From contig NZ_HG931173.1 of NCBI RefSeq assembly GCF_000582785.1, positions 130,205 to 184,665 on the forward strand: 54,461 nt of DNA, given 5' to 3'. A program made the translations under genes and the position numbers. The notes beneath the pieces were generated by a model. That model made no database searches. It had not been told where the DNA came from and saw only the letters and a program-made list of their open reading frames with translations. The DNA comes from Candidatus Blastococcus massiliensis AP3 (GTDB taxonomy: Bacteria; Actinomycetota; Actinomycetes; Mycobacteriales; Geodermatophilaceae). Numbering within the stretch: the stretch's first letter is position 1; each line of letters starts with the position of its first letter. Shown in pieces: positions 1 to 9,885 of this stretch.

Positions 1-1185
1 CCCGGCGGCGGCCGCCGCACCGCCCTGGCGCGCGGCGGAGGAGCGGCGGGCGAGCACCCGGCGGCGCAGCGCCTGGGACTCGGGCTCGCGTTCCTTGAGG
101 TCGGCCACGATCGGCGTGGCCAGCACGATCGAGGAGTAGGTACCGGCCGCGAGGCCGACGAACAGCACCAGCGCCAGGTCCTTGAGCGTGCCGACCCCGA
201 GCAGGCCGGCCCCGACGAACAGCAGGCCCGCCACCGGCAGCAGCGCGATGATCGAGGTGTTGATGGACCGCATGAGGGTCTGGTTGACCGCCAGGTTGGC
301 CGCCTCCCCCCACGTCATGCGGGCGGACTTCTCGAGGTCCTTGACGTTCTCGTCCACCTTGTCGAAGACGACGACGGTGTCGTAGAGCGAGAAGCCGAGG
401 ATGGTGAGGAAGCCGATGACCGTCGACGGCGTCACCTCGAAGCCGATCAACGCGTAGATGCCGGCGGTCATGATGATGTCGTGCAGCAGCGCGGCCATCG
501 CGCCGATCGCCATCTTCGGCTGGAACCGCACGGCGAGGAACAGCACGACCGCCACGAGGAAGACGACGAGCGCGACCAGCGCCTGATCGGTGATGTTCCG
601 CCCCCAGTCGGCGCTCACCGACTCCGGGCTGACCTGGTTCTCCGCCACGCCGGCCGCCTCGGCGACCGCCGCGACCACCGCGCGCTCGGCGTCGTTGTCC
701 AGCGATCCGGTACGCAGGAGCACCGTGTCGCCGCCGACGATCTGCGCCGTGGCCACCTCCGCTCCCGCTTCCGAGGCGGCCTCGCGGACGTCCGCCAGCT
801 GGGACTCCGTGCCGGGCAGCCGGAAGCTGTTGCCGCCGGCGAAGTCGATGCCGAAGTTGAATCCCCGGAAGACCATCGCGGCCAGCGAGAGCAGCACGAT
901 CACCGCGGTGATCTTGTAGATCAGCCGGCTCCGGCCGACGACGTCCAGCCCGGCCTCGCCGTTGTACAACCGGTGCGCCAGCGACGCCCGCGGCCTCGCG
1001 GCCGCCTCGCCGCCGCCCTCGCGGGGCAGACCGGCAGCGGCCAGATCGTCGTCACCCATCGCGGCCGCGGCCTCCCCGGCGGCACCCCCGGCGTCCCGCG
1101 CCTCGTCGGCGTCGGTGCCCACCCGGACGACCTCGTCCTCGGTCCCGGGGCCCCCGGGCCCGTCGTTCCGCGCGTCGCGGGTCAT
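1..1185 (-). CDS. secF: Protein translocase subunit SecF (3' end beyond window)
   Basis: SecF works with SecD and YajC at the SecYEG channel, using proton motive force to help exported proteins leave the membrane. 395 codons are visible with no stop, so the C-terminal end lies left of the window. After a long acidic/alanine-rich cytoplasmic N-terminus (about 85 residues) comes a first membrane segment and the SecF signature FGIDFAGG, then a periplasmic domain and several membrane helices containing SLYDTVVVFDKV, the conserved SecF/SecD membrane motif. The ATG overlaps the secD stop (ATGA, 4 bp), which fixes the start and implies translational coupling. Identity is certain; only the end is missing. 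Confidence 0.96.
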   Translation of the reverse strand, partial: MTRDARNDGPGGPGTEDEVVRVGTDADEARDAGGAAGEAAAAMGDDDLAAAGLPREGGGEAAARPRASLAHRLYNGEAGLDVVGRSRLIYKITAVIVLLSLAAMVFRGFNFGIDFAGGNSFRLPGTESQLADVREAASEAGAEVATAQIVGGDTVLLRTGSLDNDAERAVVAAVAEAAGVAENQVSPESVSADWGRNITDQALVALVVFLVAVVLFLAVRFQPKMAIGAMAALLHDIIMTAGIYALIGFEVTPSTVIGFLTILGFSLYDTVVVFDKVDENVKDLEKSARMTWGEAANLAVNQTLMRSINTSIIALLPVAGLLFVGAGLLGVGTLKDLALVLFVGLAAGTYSSIVLATPIVADLKEREPESQALRRRVLARRSSAARQGGAAAAAG

Positions 1186-2819
1186 GAACTGCTCCTGTTC
1201 TGCGCCGTGGCACCGGCGCCGGCGCCGACCAGCCCGCGGACCGGCCGCGACGCGGGCGGGCGCCCGGACCTGTTGACCTGCCCGAGCCCGGAGATCCGGC
1301 CGCTGCCGAACCACTTGTACCGGGAGAGCACCGCCATCAGCGGGTGGGTGAAGAGGAAGACGACGACCAGGTCGAGGACCGTGGACATGCCGAGCGTGAA
1401 CGCGAAGCCCTTCACGTCGCCGATGGCGAGCACGTAGAGGATCACCGCCGCCAGGAAGCTGACCGCGTCGGCCGAGAGGATGGTCCGCCGGGCCCGGACC
1501 CATGCCCGGGGCACGGCCGAGCGCAGGCTGCGCCCTTCGCGGATCTCGTCCTTGAGTCGTTCGAAGTACACGACGAACGAGTCCGCGGTGATGCCCAGCG
1601 CGACGATGAAGCCGGCGATGCCGGCCAGGCTGAGCGTGAACCCGATCTCGCGGCCGAGCAGCACGAGGCAGCCGTAGACGACCACGCCGGAGAGGATCAG
1701 GCTGGCGATCATCACCAGCCCGAGGGCCCGGTAGTAGAGCAGGGAGTACAGGAACACGAGGCCGATGCCCAGAGCACCGGCGAGCAGCCCGGCTCGCAGT
1801 TGCTCCTCGCCGAGCTCGGTGGAGATGGACTGGGCGGTGGCCTGCTCGAAGCTCAGCGGCAGCGCGCCGTACTTGAGCTGGTTGGCCAGCTCCGTGGCGG
1901 ACTCCTGGTCGAAGTTGCCGGTGATCTCGGTGCCGCCGCCGACGATCGCCCCGCGGATCTCGGGAGCCGAGATGACTCGCCCGTCGAGCACGATGGCCGC
2001 CAGGCTGCCGACGTTCGCCGCGGTGTACTCGCCCCAGGCCGAGGAGCCGGCGTTGTCGAACTCGAGGTTGACGACCCACTCGCCGGTTCCGGCCCGCGTG
2101 CCTGCCGAGGCGTCGGTGACCGACGTGCCCTCGACCACCGTGGGTCCGAGCAGGTACTTGAGCGTGCCGTCCACGCCGCAGGCGGCGACGTGGTCGTCGG
2201 GACGGCCGGCGTCACTCGTCGGGCCCGTGCCGCAGGTCAGCGCATCGAAGGCGGCCTGCGCCTCCTCCTGCGAGATCGGCGGGGAGTTCGGGTCGCGGGC
2301 CGGTGTCTCCTCCGCCTCGTCGCCCTCCGCCTCGTCGCCCTCCGGCTGGGCGGTGTCGGTCGGCTCGGCGCCCTCGGTCGGCTCGGCGCCGTCCGTCGGC
2401 TCGGCGCCCTCGGTCGGCTCGGCCTCCTCGGCCGGCCCCTGGGCCGCGTCCGCGACGTTCAGCACCGGCCGGAAGCGCAGCTGGGCGGTCTCGCCGAGCT
2501 GGCGCGCCTGATCGCCGTCGTCACCGGGGACGGAGATGACGATGTTCGAGTCGCCCTCCGTGACCACCTCGGCCTCGGCGACGCCGAGGCCGTTGACCCG
2601 CTGCTCGATGATCCGGCGGGCCAGCTCCAGGTCCTCGCCGGCCGGCGCTCCGCCGTCGGGCGTGCGGGCGGTGAGGGTGACCGTGGTCCCGCCGCGCAGG
2701 TCCAGCCCGAGCTGCGGCGTCCGTTGGGTGCCGGTGAAGTAGATGAGGCCGTACAGGACGGCCACGATCAGGATGAACGCGCCGAAGTACCGGCCGGCCG
2801 GTAGCGAGCGGTGGGCCAC
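1182..2819 (-). CDS. secD: Protein translocase subunit SecD
   Basis: SecD, 545 residues, partner of SecF in the SecDF-YajC complex of the cytoplasmic membrane. One membrane helix near the N-terminus is followed by the periplasmic P1 region (LGLDLRGGTTVTL and RRIIEQRVNGLGVAEAEV are family motifs) and, in the C-terminal third, five membrane helices with GITADSFVVYFERLKDE. A low-complexity acidic insert of AEPT[E/D]G hexapeptides lies at about residues 130-170 in the periplasmic domain, encoded by an 18-bp tandem repeat; length variation here would not be surprising. yajC lies just upstream and secF overlaps downstream, so the three are probably one transcript. Confidence 0.96.
   Translation of the reverse strand: MAHRSLPAGRYFGAFILIVAVLYGLIYFTGTQRTPQLGLDLRGGTTVTLTARTPDGGAPAGEDLELARRIIEQRVNGLGVAEAEVVTEGDSNIVISVPGDDGDQARQLGETAQLRFRPVLNVADAAQGPAEEAEPTEGAEPTDGAEPTEGAEPTDTAQPEGDEAEGDEAEETPARDPNSPPISQEEAQAAFDALTCGTGPTSDAGRPDDHVAACGVDGTLKYLLGPTVVEGTSVTDASAGTRAGTGEWVVNLEFDNAGSSAWGEYTAANVGSLAAIVLDGRVISAPEIRGAIVGGGTEITGNFDQESATELANQLKYGALPLSFEQATAQSISTELGEEQLRAGLLAGALGIGLVFLYSLLYYRALGLVMIASLILSGVVVYGCLVLLGREIGFTLSLAGIAGFIVALGITADSFVVYFERLKDEIREGRSLRSAVPRAWVRARRTILSADAVSFLAAVILYVLAIGDVKGFAFTLGMSTVLDLVVVFLFTHPLMAVLSRYKWFGSGRISGLGQVNRSGRPPASRPVRGLVGAGAGATAQNRSSS
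2353..2424. repeat. 18-bp tandem repeat, four units, inside secD
   Basis: Four consecutive 18-bp units (2353-2370, 2371-2388, 2389-2406, 2407-2424) share the core GTCGGCTCGGCG. On the minus strand they encode AEPTEG/AEPTDG hexapeptides. The units differ at a few positions. Confidence 0.85.
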
Positions 2820-2835
2820 GGTGTTGTGCCCCGGC

Positions 2836-3165
2836 TCAGAGAGCGTCGTCGGCCGGGCGGGACCCGCCCGCGCCAGGGGGCTCGTCCCCCGGGGTCTCGA
2901 CGGCTCCGGCCGGCTTGCGGATCTCGAGGATCGCCTGCCGGGCGAACGTGACGACGACGCCCGGAGCGATCTCCAGGTCGAGGGTCGTCTCGCCGAGCGC
3001 TGCCACCGTGCCGTGCATGCCGCTGGTGGTCATGACCGGCGAGCCGATCTCCAGGGCCTCCTGGAGGGCCTGCGCCCGGGCCTGCATCGCCTTGCGCTGC
3101 CGTGCCGGGAGCACGAACAGCACGACGGCCAGCAGTGCCAGCATGATCAAGAGGAAGGGATCCAC
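2836..3165 (-). CDS. yajC: Preprotein translocase accessory subunit YajC
   Basis: Small single-span membrane protein of the SecDF-YajC complex, about 109 residues. The hydrophobic N-terminus (PFLLIMLALLAVVLFVLPARQRK) is the single membrane helix, followed by the conserved soluble part with GSPVMTTSGMHGTVAALGE. I place the start at the GTG at 3165 because AGAGAGG sits 7 nt ahead of it and the membrane helix then begins immediately, as in other YajC proteins. The open frame runs 31 codons further upstream (to 3258), but that extension is arginine-rich and not YajC-like. First gene of the yajC-secD-secF unit. Confidence 0.92.
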   Translation of the reverse strand: MDPFLLIMLALLAVVLFVLPARQRKAMQARAQALQEALEIGSPVMTTSGMHGTVAALGETTLDLEIAPGVVVTFARQAILEIRKPAGAVETPGDEPPGAGGSRPADDAL

Positions 3166-3324
3166 GGGTGTGCCTCTCTGCCGCGCGTGCTGCTCCGCGG
3201 TCGGTGCGGTCTGGAGAACCGCTCGGGTACGTCGGTCGCGTGCGCGCATCTCGTGCACGGCGCGCGGCGACCCGGCGGGACGCGCACGGCCGCGGCCTCT
3301 CGAGTTGCGCGCCAGCGACGGAGT

Positions 3325-4449
3325 CTAGGCGTCGAACAGTGGCTCTGACGACGAGCCCGTGCCCGGTGGGTCCGCTGTGACCCGACCGAGGGGAATCCCG
3401 CCGCGGGGCACCGCGTGCCCCAGGTGCCGCCACGCCGCCTCCGTGGCGACCCGGCCGCGGGGCGTACGGGCCAGGAGGCCGGCCCGCACGAGGAAGGGCT
3501 CGCACACCTCCTCGACGGTGTGCGGCTCCTCCCCCACGGCGACGGCCAGCGTGGCGACGCCGACGGGCCCGCCGCCGAACTTGGCCACCAGGGCCTCCAG
3601 GACGGCGCGGTCGAGCCGGTCCAGACCGAGATGGTCGACGTCGTAGAGCGCCAGGGCCGCCTCGGCGACCGCGCGGGTGACCCGGCCGTCGGCCTCGACC
3701 TCGGCGTAGTCGCGGACCCGGCGCAGCAGCCGGTTGGCGATCCGCGGCGTTCCCCGCGACCGGCCCGCGATCTCGGCCGACCCCTCGTCGGTCAGCTCGA
3801 CGCCCAGCAGGTCGGCGCTGCGGGCCAGCACCAGCTGCAGCTCGGCCGGCTCGTAGAACTCCATCTGCCCGACGAACCCGAACCGGTCGCGCAGCGGGCC
3901 GGTGAGCAGCCCGGCGCGCGTGGTGGCGCCCACCAGCGTGAACGGGTTGATGTCCAGCGGGATCGCGGTGGCGCCGGGGCCCTTGCCGACGACGACGTCG
4001 ACCCGGAAGTCCTCCATGGCCATGTAGAGCAGCTCTTCGGCCGGACGGGCGATGCGGTGGATCTCGTCGATGAACAGCACGTCACCGGGCGAGAGGTTGG
4101 ACAGCATCGCCGCGAGGTCGCCGGAGCGCTCGATCGCCGGACCGCTGGTGATCTTGACCGCGGTCCCCAGCTCCGAGCCGATGATGAGGGCGAGGCTGGT
4201 CTTCCCGAGACCGGGGGGCCCGGACAGCAGGACGTGGTCCGGTGGGCGACCGCGCCGCTTCGCCCCCTCGAGCACGAGCGCCAGCTGGCGGGCCACCTTG
4301 GGCTGGCCGATGAAGTCGTGCAGGGAGTGCGGCCGGAGCGCCGACTCGACCACCCGCTCCTCGTCACCGGCCTGGGGCGACACCGCCCACTCCTGGCCCA
4401 GGTCGCCGCTCACCTCACCGGTCAGCGACCGATCGAACGGCGCGCTCAT
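3325..4449 (-). CDS. ruvB: Holliday junction branch migration ATPase RuvB
   Basis: AAA+ motor that drives branch migration of Holliday junctions together with RuvA. 374 residues: Walker A GPPGLGKT at 77-84, Walker B DEIH at 128-131, [18 protein letters not shown] with the sensor and arginine-finger region, and the C-terminal winged-helix domain ([19 protein letters not shown]). The N-terminal 35 residues before the conserved [12 protein letters not shown] are somewhat long but the ATG overlaps the ruvA stop by 4 bp, supporting this start. Last gene of ruvC-ruvA-ruvB; presumably SOS induced through the LexA box ahead of ruvC. Confidence 0.97.
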   Translation of the reverse strand: MSAPFDRSLTGEVSGDLGQEWAVSPQAGDEERVVESALRPHSLHDFIGQPKVARQLALVLEGAKRRGRPPDHVLLSGPPGLGKTSLALIIGSELGTAVKITSGPAIERSGDLAAMLSNLSPGDVLFIDEIHRIARPAEELLYMAMEDFRVDVVVGKGPGATAIPLDINPFTLVGATTRAGLLTGPLRDRFGFVGQMEFYEPAELQLVLARSADLLGVELTDEGSAEIAGRSRGTPRIANRLLRRVRDYAEVEADGRVTRAVAEAALALYDVDHLGLDRLDRAVLEALVAKFGGGPVGVATLAVAVGEEPHTVEEVCEPFLVRAGLLARTPRGRVATEAAWRHLGHAVPRGGIPLGRVTADPPGTGSSSEPLFDA

Positions 4450-5084
4450 GCCCTACCCAGCAGCTGCAGGGCCTGGCGGAGCAGGACGGCGACCTCGACC
4501 GAGCCGGTCTCGACGATCTGGGCGTCGGCCACCGGCGCCAGCTGCGCCAGGGCCGTGTCGGCCTCCCTGGTCGACCAGCCGAGCCCGACCAGGGCCGCCG
4601 TGAGCTGGTCGCGCCACGGGGCGACCGGGGTGACCGCGGCCAGACCCCCGGCCGCGGGACCGTCGAGCGAGGTGTCCGTGGTGGTCGAGCCGAGCCGGTC
4701 GCGCAGCTCCAGGATCAGCCGCTCCGCGCCCTTCTTGCCGATGCCGGGCACCTGCATGAGCGCCTTGACGTCCGCCATCGAGACCGCCCGCCGCACCTCG
4801 CGCGGCGGATGGATGGCCAGCACCGCCTGCGCGAGCCGGGGCCCGACGCCGTTGGCCGTCTGCAGCAGCTCGAACAGCTGGCGCTCGTCGTCGTCGGCGA
4901 AGCCGTACAGCGTGAGCGAGTCCTCGCGGACGACGAGGCTCGTCGCCAGCCGGGCGCTCTGCCCGACCTGCAGCCGCGCGATGGTGCCCGGGGTGCACTG
5001 CACCGCCAGGCCGACCCCACCGACCTCGACGACGGCGCCGTCGGGCGAGACCGCGGCCACCCGGCCGTTGACCGAGGCGATCAT
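4446..5084 (-). CDS. ruvA: Holliday junction DNA-binding protein RuvA
   Basis: RuvA tetramers bind four-way junctions and load RuvB rings. 212 residues with the OB-fold N-terminus ([16 protein letters not shown]), two helix-hairpin-helix motifs ([13 protein letters not shown] near residues 78-89 and [13 protein letters not shown] at 112-124) and the C-terminal RuvB-contacting domain ([17 protein letters not shown]). The start at 5084 overlaps the ruvC stop as ATGA. The frame stays open far upstream through ruvC, which is a by-product of high GC, not a longer protein. Confidence 0.97.
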   Translation of the reverse strand: MIASVNGRVAAVSPDGAVVEVGGVGLAVQCTPGTIARLQVGQSARLATSLVVREDSLTLYGFADDDERQLFELLQTANGVGPRLAQAVLAIHPPREVRRAVSMADVKALMQVPGIGKKGAERLILELRDRLGSTTTDTSLDGPAAGGLAAVTPVAPWRDQLTAALVGLGWSTREADTALAQLAPVADAQIVETGSVEVAVLLRQALQLLGRA

Positions 5085-5650
5085 CGGGCCGCCACCCCCT
5101 GCCAGCGGGACAGGGTTCGCTGGACGACCGGGGCGCCGAGACCACCGGCGAGCGCCGCCGAGCGCAGCCGCTGCTGGGCCGGCCCGCGCCAGGCGTGGCA
5201 GACCGCCAGCGCCAGGGCGTCGGCGGCGTCGGCCGGCTTCGGCGCCTCGGCGAGGCCCAGCACGCGGGTGACCATGGCGGTGACCTGCTCCTTGTCCGCG
5301 CGGCCGTTGCCGGAGATCGCCGCCTTGACCTCGCTGGGCGTGTGCCAGGCGACGGGACGGTCGGCCTGGGCGGCGGCGAGGGCCGCGACTCCGGCCGCCT
5401 GCGCCGTCCCCGTCGCGGTGCCCTTGTTGTTCTGGGTGAACACCCGCTCGATCGCCACCACGTCGGGCCGGTGCTCGCGCAGCAGGCCGGTCACGGCGGT
5501 GTGCAGCTCCAGCAGGCGCAGCTCCAGGTCCAGCTCGGCGAGCGTGCGGACCACGCCCACCCCGATCGCCGTCGGCCGCGCGCCGGGGCGCCCGTCGACC
5601 ACGCCCCACCCGCACCGGGTGAGGCCCGGGTCGATGCCGAGCACCCGCAT
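5081..5650 (-). CDS. ruvC: Crossover junction endodeoxyribonuclease RuvC
   Basis: RuvC resolves Holliday junctions by symmetric cleavage. 189 residues from the ATG at 5650. The RNase H-like catalytic acids are visible: Asp7 in [12 protein letters not shown], Glu in [16 protein letters not shown], and the Asp pair in [15 protein letters not shown]. The start is supported by AGGAG 7 nt upstream. A good LexA/SOS box lies about 20 bp ahead of the start codon (5671-5686), so this is the promoter-proximal gene of an SOS-regulated ruvCAB operon. The C-terminal tail past AWRGP is longer than usual and not conserved. Confidence 0.97.
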   Translation of the reverse strand: MRVLGIDPGLTRCGWGVVDGRPGARPTAIGVGVVRTLAELDLELRLLELHTAVTGLLREHRPDVVAIERVFTQNNKGTATGTAQAAGVAALAAAQADRPVAWHTPSEVKAAISGNGRADKEQVTAMVTRVLGLAEAPKPADAADALALAVCHAWRGPAQQRLRSAALAGGLGAPVVQRTLSRWQGVAAR

Positions 5651-5670
5651 GGCCACGCTCCTAGCTTCGC

Positions 5671-5686
5671 ACGAACACCTGTTCGA
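5671..5686 (-). promoter_or_regulatory. LexA/SOS box upstream of ruvC
   Basis: On the minus strand the site reads TCGAAC-AGGT-GTTCGT, matching the actinobacterial LexA consensus TCGAAC-N4-GTTCGA in 11 of 12 specified bases. It sits 21 bp ahead of the ruvC ATG, where a promoter is expected, and no other gene begins nearby. Confidence 0.88.
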
Positions 5687-5757
5687 GCAAACTATCCGGC
5701 GCGGACCTGCCGACCCGGCCACGACACGCGGCCGCGCGGGGCGAGCCAGCCCTCGTC

Positions 5758-6515
<758 letters not shown>

Positions 6516-6519
<4 letters not shown>

Positions 6520-7181
6520 GGATCGGTTCCCTCCTCGTTCCCGGCGGCCTCGTGGCGAGCGCTGCCGGCCTGCTCGGTCAGGTGACGGCGGACGATGTCG
6601 ACGAACAGCGCGTGCACCCGGCGGTCCCCGGTCAGTTCCGGGTGGAAGCTCGTGGCCACCAGGTTCCCCTGGCGGACCGCGACGATCCTACCGGCGGCCT
6701 CTCCCCCGACGACCCGGCCGAGGACCGCGACCCCCTCCCCCGCCTCCTCCACCCACGGTGCCCGGATGAAGACGGCGTGCAGCGGTGCGCCGTCCAGGCC
6801 GTCCACGGCGATCTCGGACTCGAAGGAGTCGACCTGCCGGCCGAAGGCGTTGCGGCGGACCGTCACGTCGAGACCGCCGACGGTCTCCTGGTCCGGCGGG
6901 GCGTCGAGGATGCGGTCGGCGAGCAGGATCATCCCGGCGCACGACCCGTAGGCCGGGAGTCCGGAACGCACCGCGGCGCGCAGTGGCTCGAGCAGCCCGA
7001 AGCGCGCGGCCAGCTTGACGATCGTCGTCGACTCCCCACCCGGGATCACCAGCCCGTCGACAGCGGCCAGCTCCTCCGGACGCCGTACCGGGACCGCCTC
7101 CGCGCCCTGCTGCTGCAGGGCCGCCAGGTGCTCCCGGACGTCGCCCTGCAGGGCCAGCACCCCGATGCGGGGGCGGCTCAC
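6516..7181 (-). CDS. pdxT: Pyridoxal 5'-phosphate synthase glutaminase subunit PdxT
   Basis: Class I glutaminase that hydrolyses glutamine and channels ammonia to PdxS for PLP synthesis. 221 residues. The GGEST motif lies at 48-52, the nucleophile Cys81 in AYGSCAGM, and the His180/Glu182 pair in SFHPELT complete the triad. The start ATG overlaps the pdxS stop (7178-7181), and its own stop overlaps the yebC start. A C-terminal extension of about 25 residues after IVRRHLTEQ is not conserved in the family. Confidence 0.97.
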
Positions 7182-8074
7182 CAGCCGCGCGTCGCGAAGC
7201 GCTGGTCGGCGGGCAGCGTGCTGACGTTGAGGCCGACCATCGCCTCGCCGAGGCCGCGGGAGACCTTGGCGATCACGTCGGGGTCGTCGTGGAAGGTCGT
7301 CGCCTGCACGATCGCCGCGGCGCGCTGCGCCGGGTCTCCGGACTTGAAGATGCCCGAGCCCACGAACACGCCTTCCGCGCCGAGCTGCATCATCATCGCC
7401 GCATCCGCGGGCGTGGCGATGCCGCCGGCGGTGAAGAGCACCACGGGGAGCTTGCCCAGGCGCGCCACCTCGGCCACGAGGTCGTACGGCGCCCGCAGCT
7501 CCTTGGCGGCCACGAACAGCTCGGTCTCGTCGAGCGTGCCGAGCGCCTTGATGCCGGCCCGGATGGAGCGCATGTGCCGGGTGGCCTCGACGACGTTACC
7601 GGTGCCGGCCTCGCCCTTGGAGCGGATCATGGCCGCGCCCTCGGAGATCCTCCGCAGCGCCTCGCCCAGGTCGGTCGCGCCGCAGACGAAGGGCACGGTG
7701 AACGCGCTCTTGGCGATGTGGTGCGCCTCGTCGGCCGGGGTGAGGACCTCGGACTCGTCGATGTAGTCGACCCCGAGGGCCTGGAGCACCTGCGCCTCGA
7801 CGAAGTGGCCGATGCGGGCCTTGGCCATCACCGGGATCGAGACCGCGCCGATGATCCCCTCGATCATGTCGGGGTCGCTCATCCGGGAGATGCCGCCCTC
7901 GGCGCGGATGTCGGCGGGCACCCGCTCGAGCGCCATGACGGCCACCGCGCCCGCGTCCTCGGCGATCTTCGCCTGCTCGGGGGTGACGACGTCCATGATG
8001 ACGCCGCCCTTCAGCTGCTCGGCCATCCCGCGCTTGACGCGGTCGGTTCCGGTGGAGGGGTTCTGCGCTGACAC
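7178..8074 (-). CDS. pdxS: Pyridoxal 5'-phosphate synthase lyase subunit PdxS
   Basis: TIM-barrel subunit that condenses ribose 5-phosphate, glyceraldehyde 3-phosphate and ammonia into PLP. 298 residues with the family's key stretches: [21 protein letters not shown] (active-site Asp), [14 protein letters not shown] (Schiff-base Lys), [15 protein letters not shown] (second Lys) and [20 protein letters not shown] (phosphate loop). Start at a GTG; a shorter start at the ATG before AEQLKGG is possible. First gene of pdxS-pdxT-yebC, joined by 4-bp overlaps. Confidence 0.97.
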   Translation of the reverse strand: MSAQNPSTGTDRVKRGMAEQLKGGVIMDVVTPEQAKIAEDAGAVAVMALERVPADIRAEGGISRMSDPDMIEGIIGAVSIPVMAKARIGHFVEAQVLQALGVDYIDESEVLTPADEAHHIAKSAFTVPFVCGATDLGEALRRISEGAAMIRSKGEAGTGNVVEATRHMRSIRAGIKALGTLDETELFVAAKELRAPYDLVAEVARLGKLPVVLFTAGGIATPADAAMMMQLGAEGVFVGSGIFKSGDPAQRAAAIVQATTFHDDPDVIAKVSRGLGEAMVGLNVSTLPADQRFATRGW

Positions 8075-8116
8075 GGGATGCGGCCTCTGGCTCGATGGAC
8101 GGGCGGAGCCTCGATC

Positions 8117-8662
8117 CTACGGGCGCCGGGCGCCGCGGTGACCGGCGCCGACCACGGACTCCATCCGGTCGTCGATGTCGAAGAACCGCGGCAGGGGCCG
8201 GCCGGCGTGCAGCCGCAGGAGCCGGGGGAACCTCCGGTACCGCAGCGCCTGCGTGTCGCGGACGGCGTCGTTGTAGAAGCGCCGGGCCAGCGCCACCCGG
8301 GTGCTGGTGCCGGCCAGGTCGGTCTGCACGGCGCGGGGTACGCCCGGCAGGTCCGCCGGCAGCTCGCGCAGCTCACGGCCCAGGGCGTTCTCGGCCGCCT
8401 CCCGGTCACCCAGCTCGGTCGACCGCGCCTCGGCGGCCACCCGGGCCAGCCGTCGGGCCCGGTCCTCCCCCAGCGCGTCGGGATAGCGGCCGGCCAGCTC
8501 CTCGGCCAGCCCGGCGCGGCGCTGCAGCTGGGACTCCAGCGTCGTGCGCGCCTGCGCGACCCGGCCCTCGAGCCGGCGCAGGCGCACCAGCGTCCAGGTC
8601 GTCCACGCCAGGAGGACGAGGACGACCACGAGGGCGATCCAGATCCATTCCTCGGCGCTCAC
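8117..8662 (-). CDS. LemA-like membrane-anchored protein
   Basis: 181-residue protein with one N-terminal membrane helix (WIWIALVVVLVLLAWTTWTLV) and a cytosolic-type helical region. ARRFYNDAVRDTQALRYRRFP near residues 125-145 is the recognisable LemA-family motif, so I call it LemA-like; the function of the family is unclear. It starts with GTG 11 bp after the pimA stop, so it may be the last gene of the thrS-pimA unit. In Mycobacterium this position near pimA is held by a NUDIX gene instead (recalled synteny). Confidence 0.7.
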   Translation of the reverse strand: MSAEEWIWIALVVVLVLLAWTTWTLVRLRRLEGRVAQARTTLESQLQRRAGLAEELAGRYPDALGEDRARRLARVAAEARSTELGDREAAENALGRELRELPADLPGVPRAVQTDLAGTSTRVALARRFYNDAVRDTQALRYRRFPRLLRLHAGRPLPRFFDIDDRMESVVGAGHRGARRP

Positions 8663-8673
8663 GAGGCGTCACG

Positions 8674-9885
8674 CTAGCGGGGAACCCGCCGTCTCCGGGA
8701 GTTCCTCGGCCGCGCGTCCGTCGGTGGCACGCCCGGGACGTCGACGTCGTCCTGCGCCCTGACGCCTCCGCCACCGGCGGGCAGGACGGTCTCGTAGACG
8801 GCGAGGATGCGCCGCGCGAGGACCGGCCAGTCGTAGGTGCGGGCGGCGTCGGCGCCGCGGGCCACCAGCTGCGCCCGGCGCTCCGGGTCGGCGAGCAGGT
8901 CGCACAGCGCCGTCCCGAGCGCGGCCGCGCTGCCCCGGGGCACCAGCACGCCCGCCTCCCCACCCTCGAGCACGCGGGCGAAGGCGTCCAGGTCGCTGGC
9001 GACGACGGGCGCACCGGCGGCCATGGCCTCGATGAGGACCACCCCGAAGGACTCGCCGAGCAGGTTCGGCGCGCAGTACACGTCGACGGTGCGCAGGAAG
9101 GCGGCCTTGTCCTCCTCGGACACCTCGCCGAGCAGGACGACGTGGGGGGCCAGGTCCGGGCCGATGAGGTCCCGGACCTCCGCCGGGTTCCCGCGCCCGG
9201 CGACGAGCAGCCGCGCTCCGGGGTGCCGGGCGACGACCGTGCGCATCGCCTCCAGCAGGACCGGCAGGCCCTTGCGGGGCTCGTCGTACCGGCCCAGGAA
9301 ACCGATCGTGGGGCCCTGCGCGTCGTCGTCCCACCCCGGCAGCCGGGGCCCCTCGGCGAAGAAGTCGACGTGCACGCCGTTGGGGATGATCACCGCGTCC
9401 CCGCCGAGGTGCTCCACCTGGAGACGGCGGGCGAAGTCCGACACCGCGATCCGGCCGGCGATCTTCTCCAGCCAGGGGCGGGCCATGGGGCCGGCCGCCG
9501 CCAGCCACTTCGAGCGGGTGCTCGCCGCGTGGAAGGTGGCGACGATCGGCCCGGTGGCGATCATGCAGGCGAGCAGGGAGACCGACGGCGACGCCGGCTC
9601 GTGCACGTGGACGACGTCGAACCGGCCCTCCCGCAGCCAGCGGCGCACCCGGGCCGCCGACACGGGGCCGAACTGCATGCTGGCCATCGAGCCGTTGTAG
9701 GGCACCGGCACCGTGCGGCCGGCGAAGGTCGCGTGCTCCGCCGGCAGCGACTCCTCCCGCTCCGCGGGGGTGAGCACCTCGACGTGGTGGCCCATGCCGC
9801 GCAGCGTCTCGGCCAGGTCGCGCACGTGGTACTGCACCCCACCGGGCACGTCCCACTTGTACGGGCAGACCAGGCCGATGCGCAT
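8674..9885 (-). CDS. pimA: Phosphatidylinositol alpha-mannosyltransferase PimA
   Basis: GT-B fold, GT4-family glycosyltransferase that adds the first mannose from GDP-mannose to phosphatidylinositol at the inner membrane face, starting phosphatidylinositol mannoside synthesis. The N-terminus MRIGLVCPYKWDVPGGVQYHV is nearly diagnostic for PimA. GFLGRYDEPRKGLPVLLEA begins the C-terminal Rossmann domain and GESFGVVLIEAMAAGAPVVASD carries the GT4 E-x7-E motif. About 403 residues with a non-conserved basic tail after LPAGGGG. Start overlaps the patA stop by one base (TGATG). Context pgsA-patA-pimA confirms the assignment. Confidence 0.95.
   Translation of the reverse strand: MRIGLVCPYKWDVPGGVQYHVRDLAETLRGMGHHVEVLTPAEREESLPAEHATFAGRTVPVPYNGSMASMQFGPVSAARVRRWLREGRFDVVHVHEPASPSVSLLACMIATGPIVATFHAASTRSKWLAAAGPMARPWLEKIAGRIAVSDFARRLQVEHLGGDAVIIPNGVHVDFFAEGPRLPGWDDDAQGPTIGFLGRYDEPRKGLPVLLEAMRTVVARHPGARLLVAGRGNPAEVRDLIGPDLAPHVVLLGEVSEEDKAAFLRTVDVYCAPNLLGESFGVVLIEAMAAGAPVVASDLDAFARVLEGGEAGVLVPRGSAAALGTALCDLLADPERRAQLVARGADAARTYDWPVLARRILAVYETVLPAGGGGVRAQDDVDVPGVPPTDARPRNSRRRRVPR

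Noticed and set aside
1344-2804. 486-codon plus-strand frame opposite secD
   Set aside because: Shadow of secD; no ribosome site or domain.
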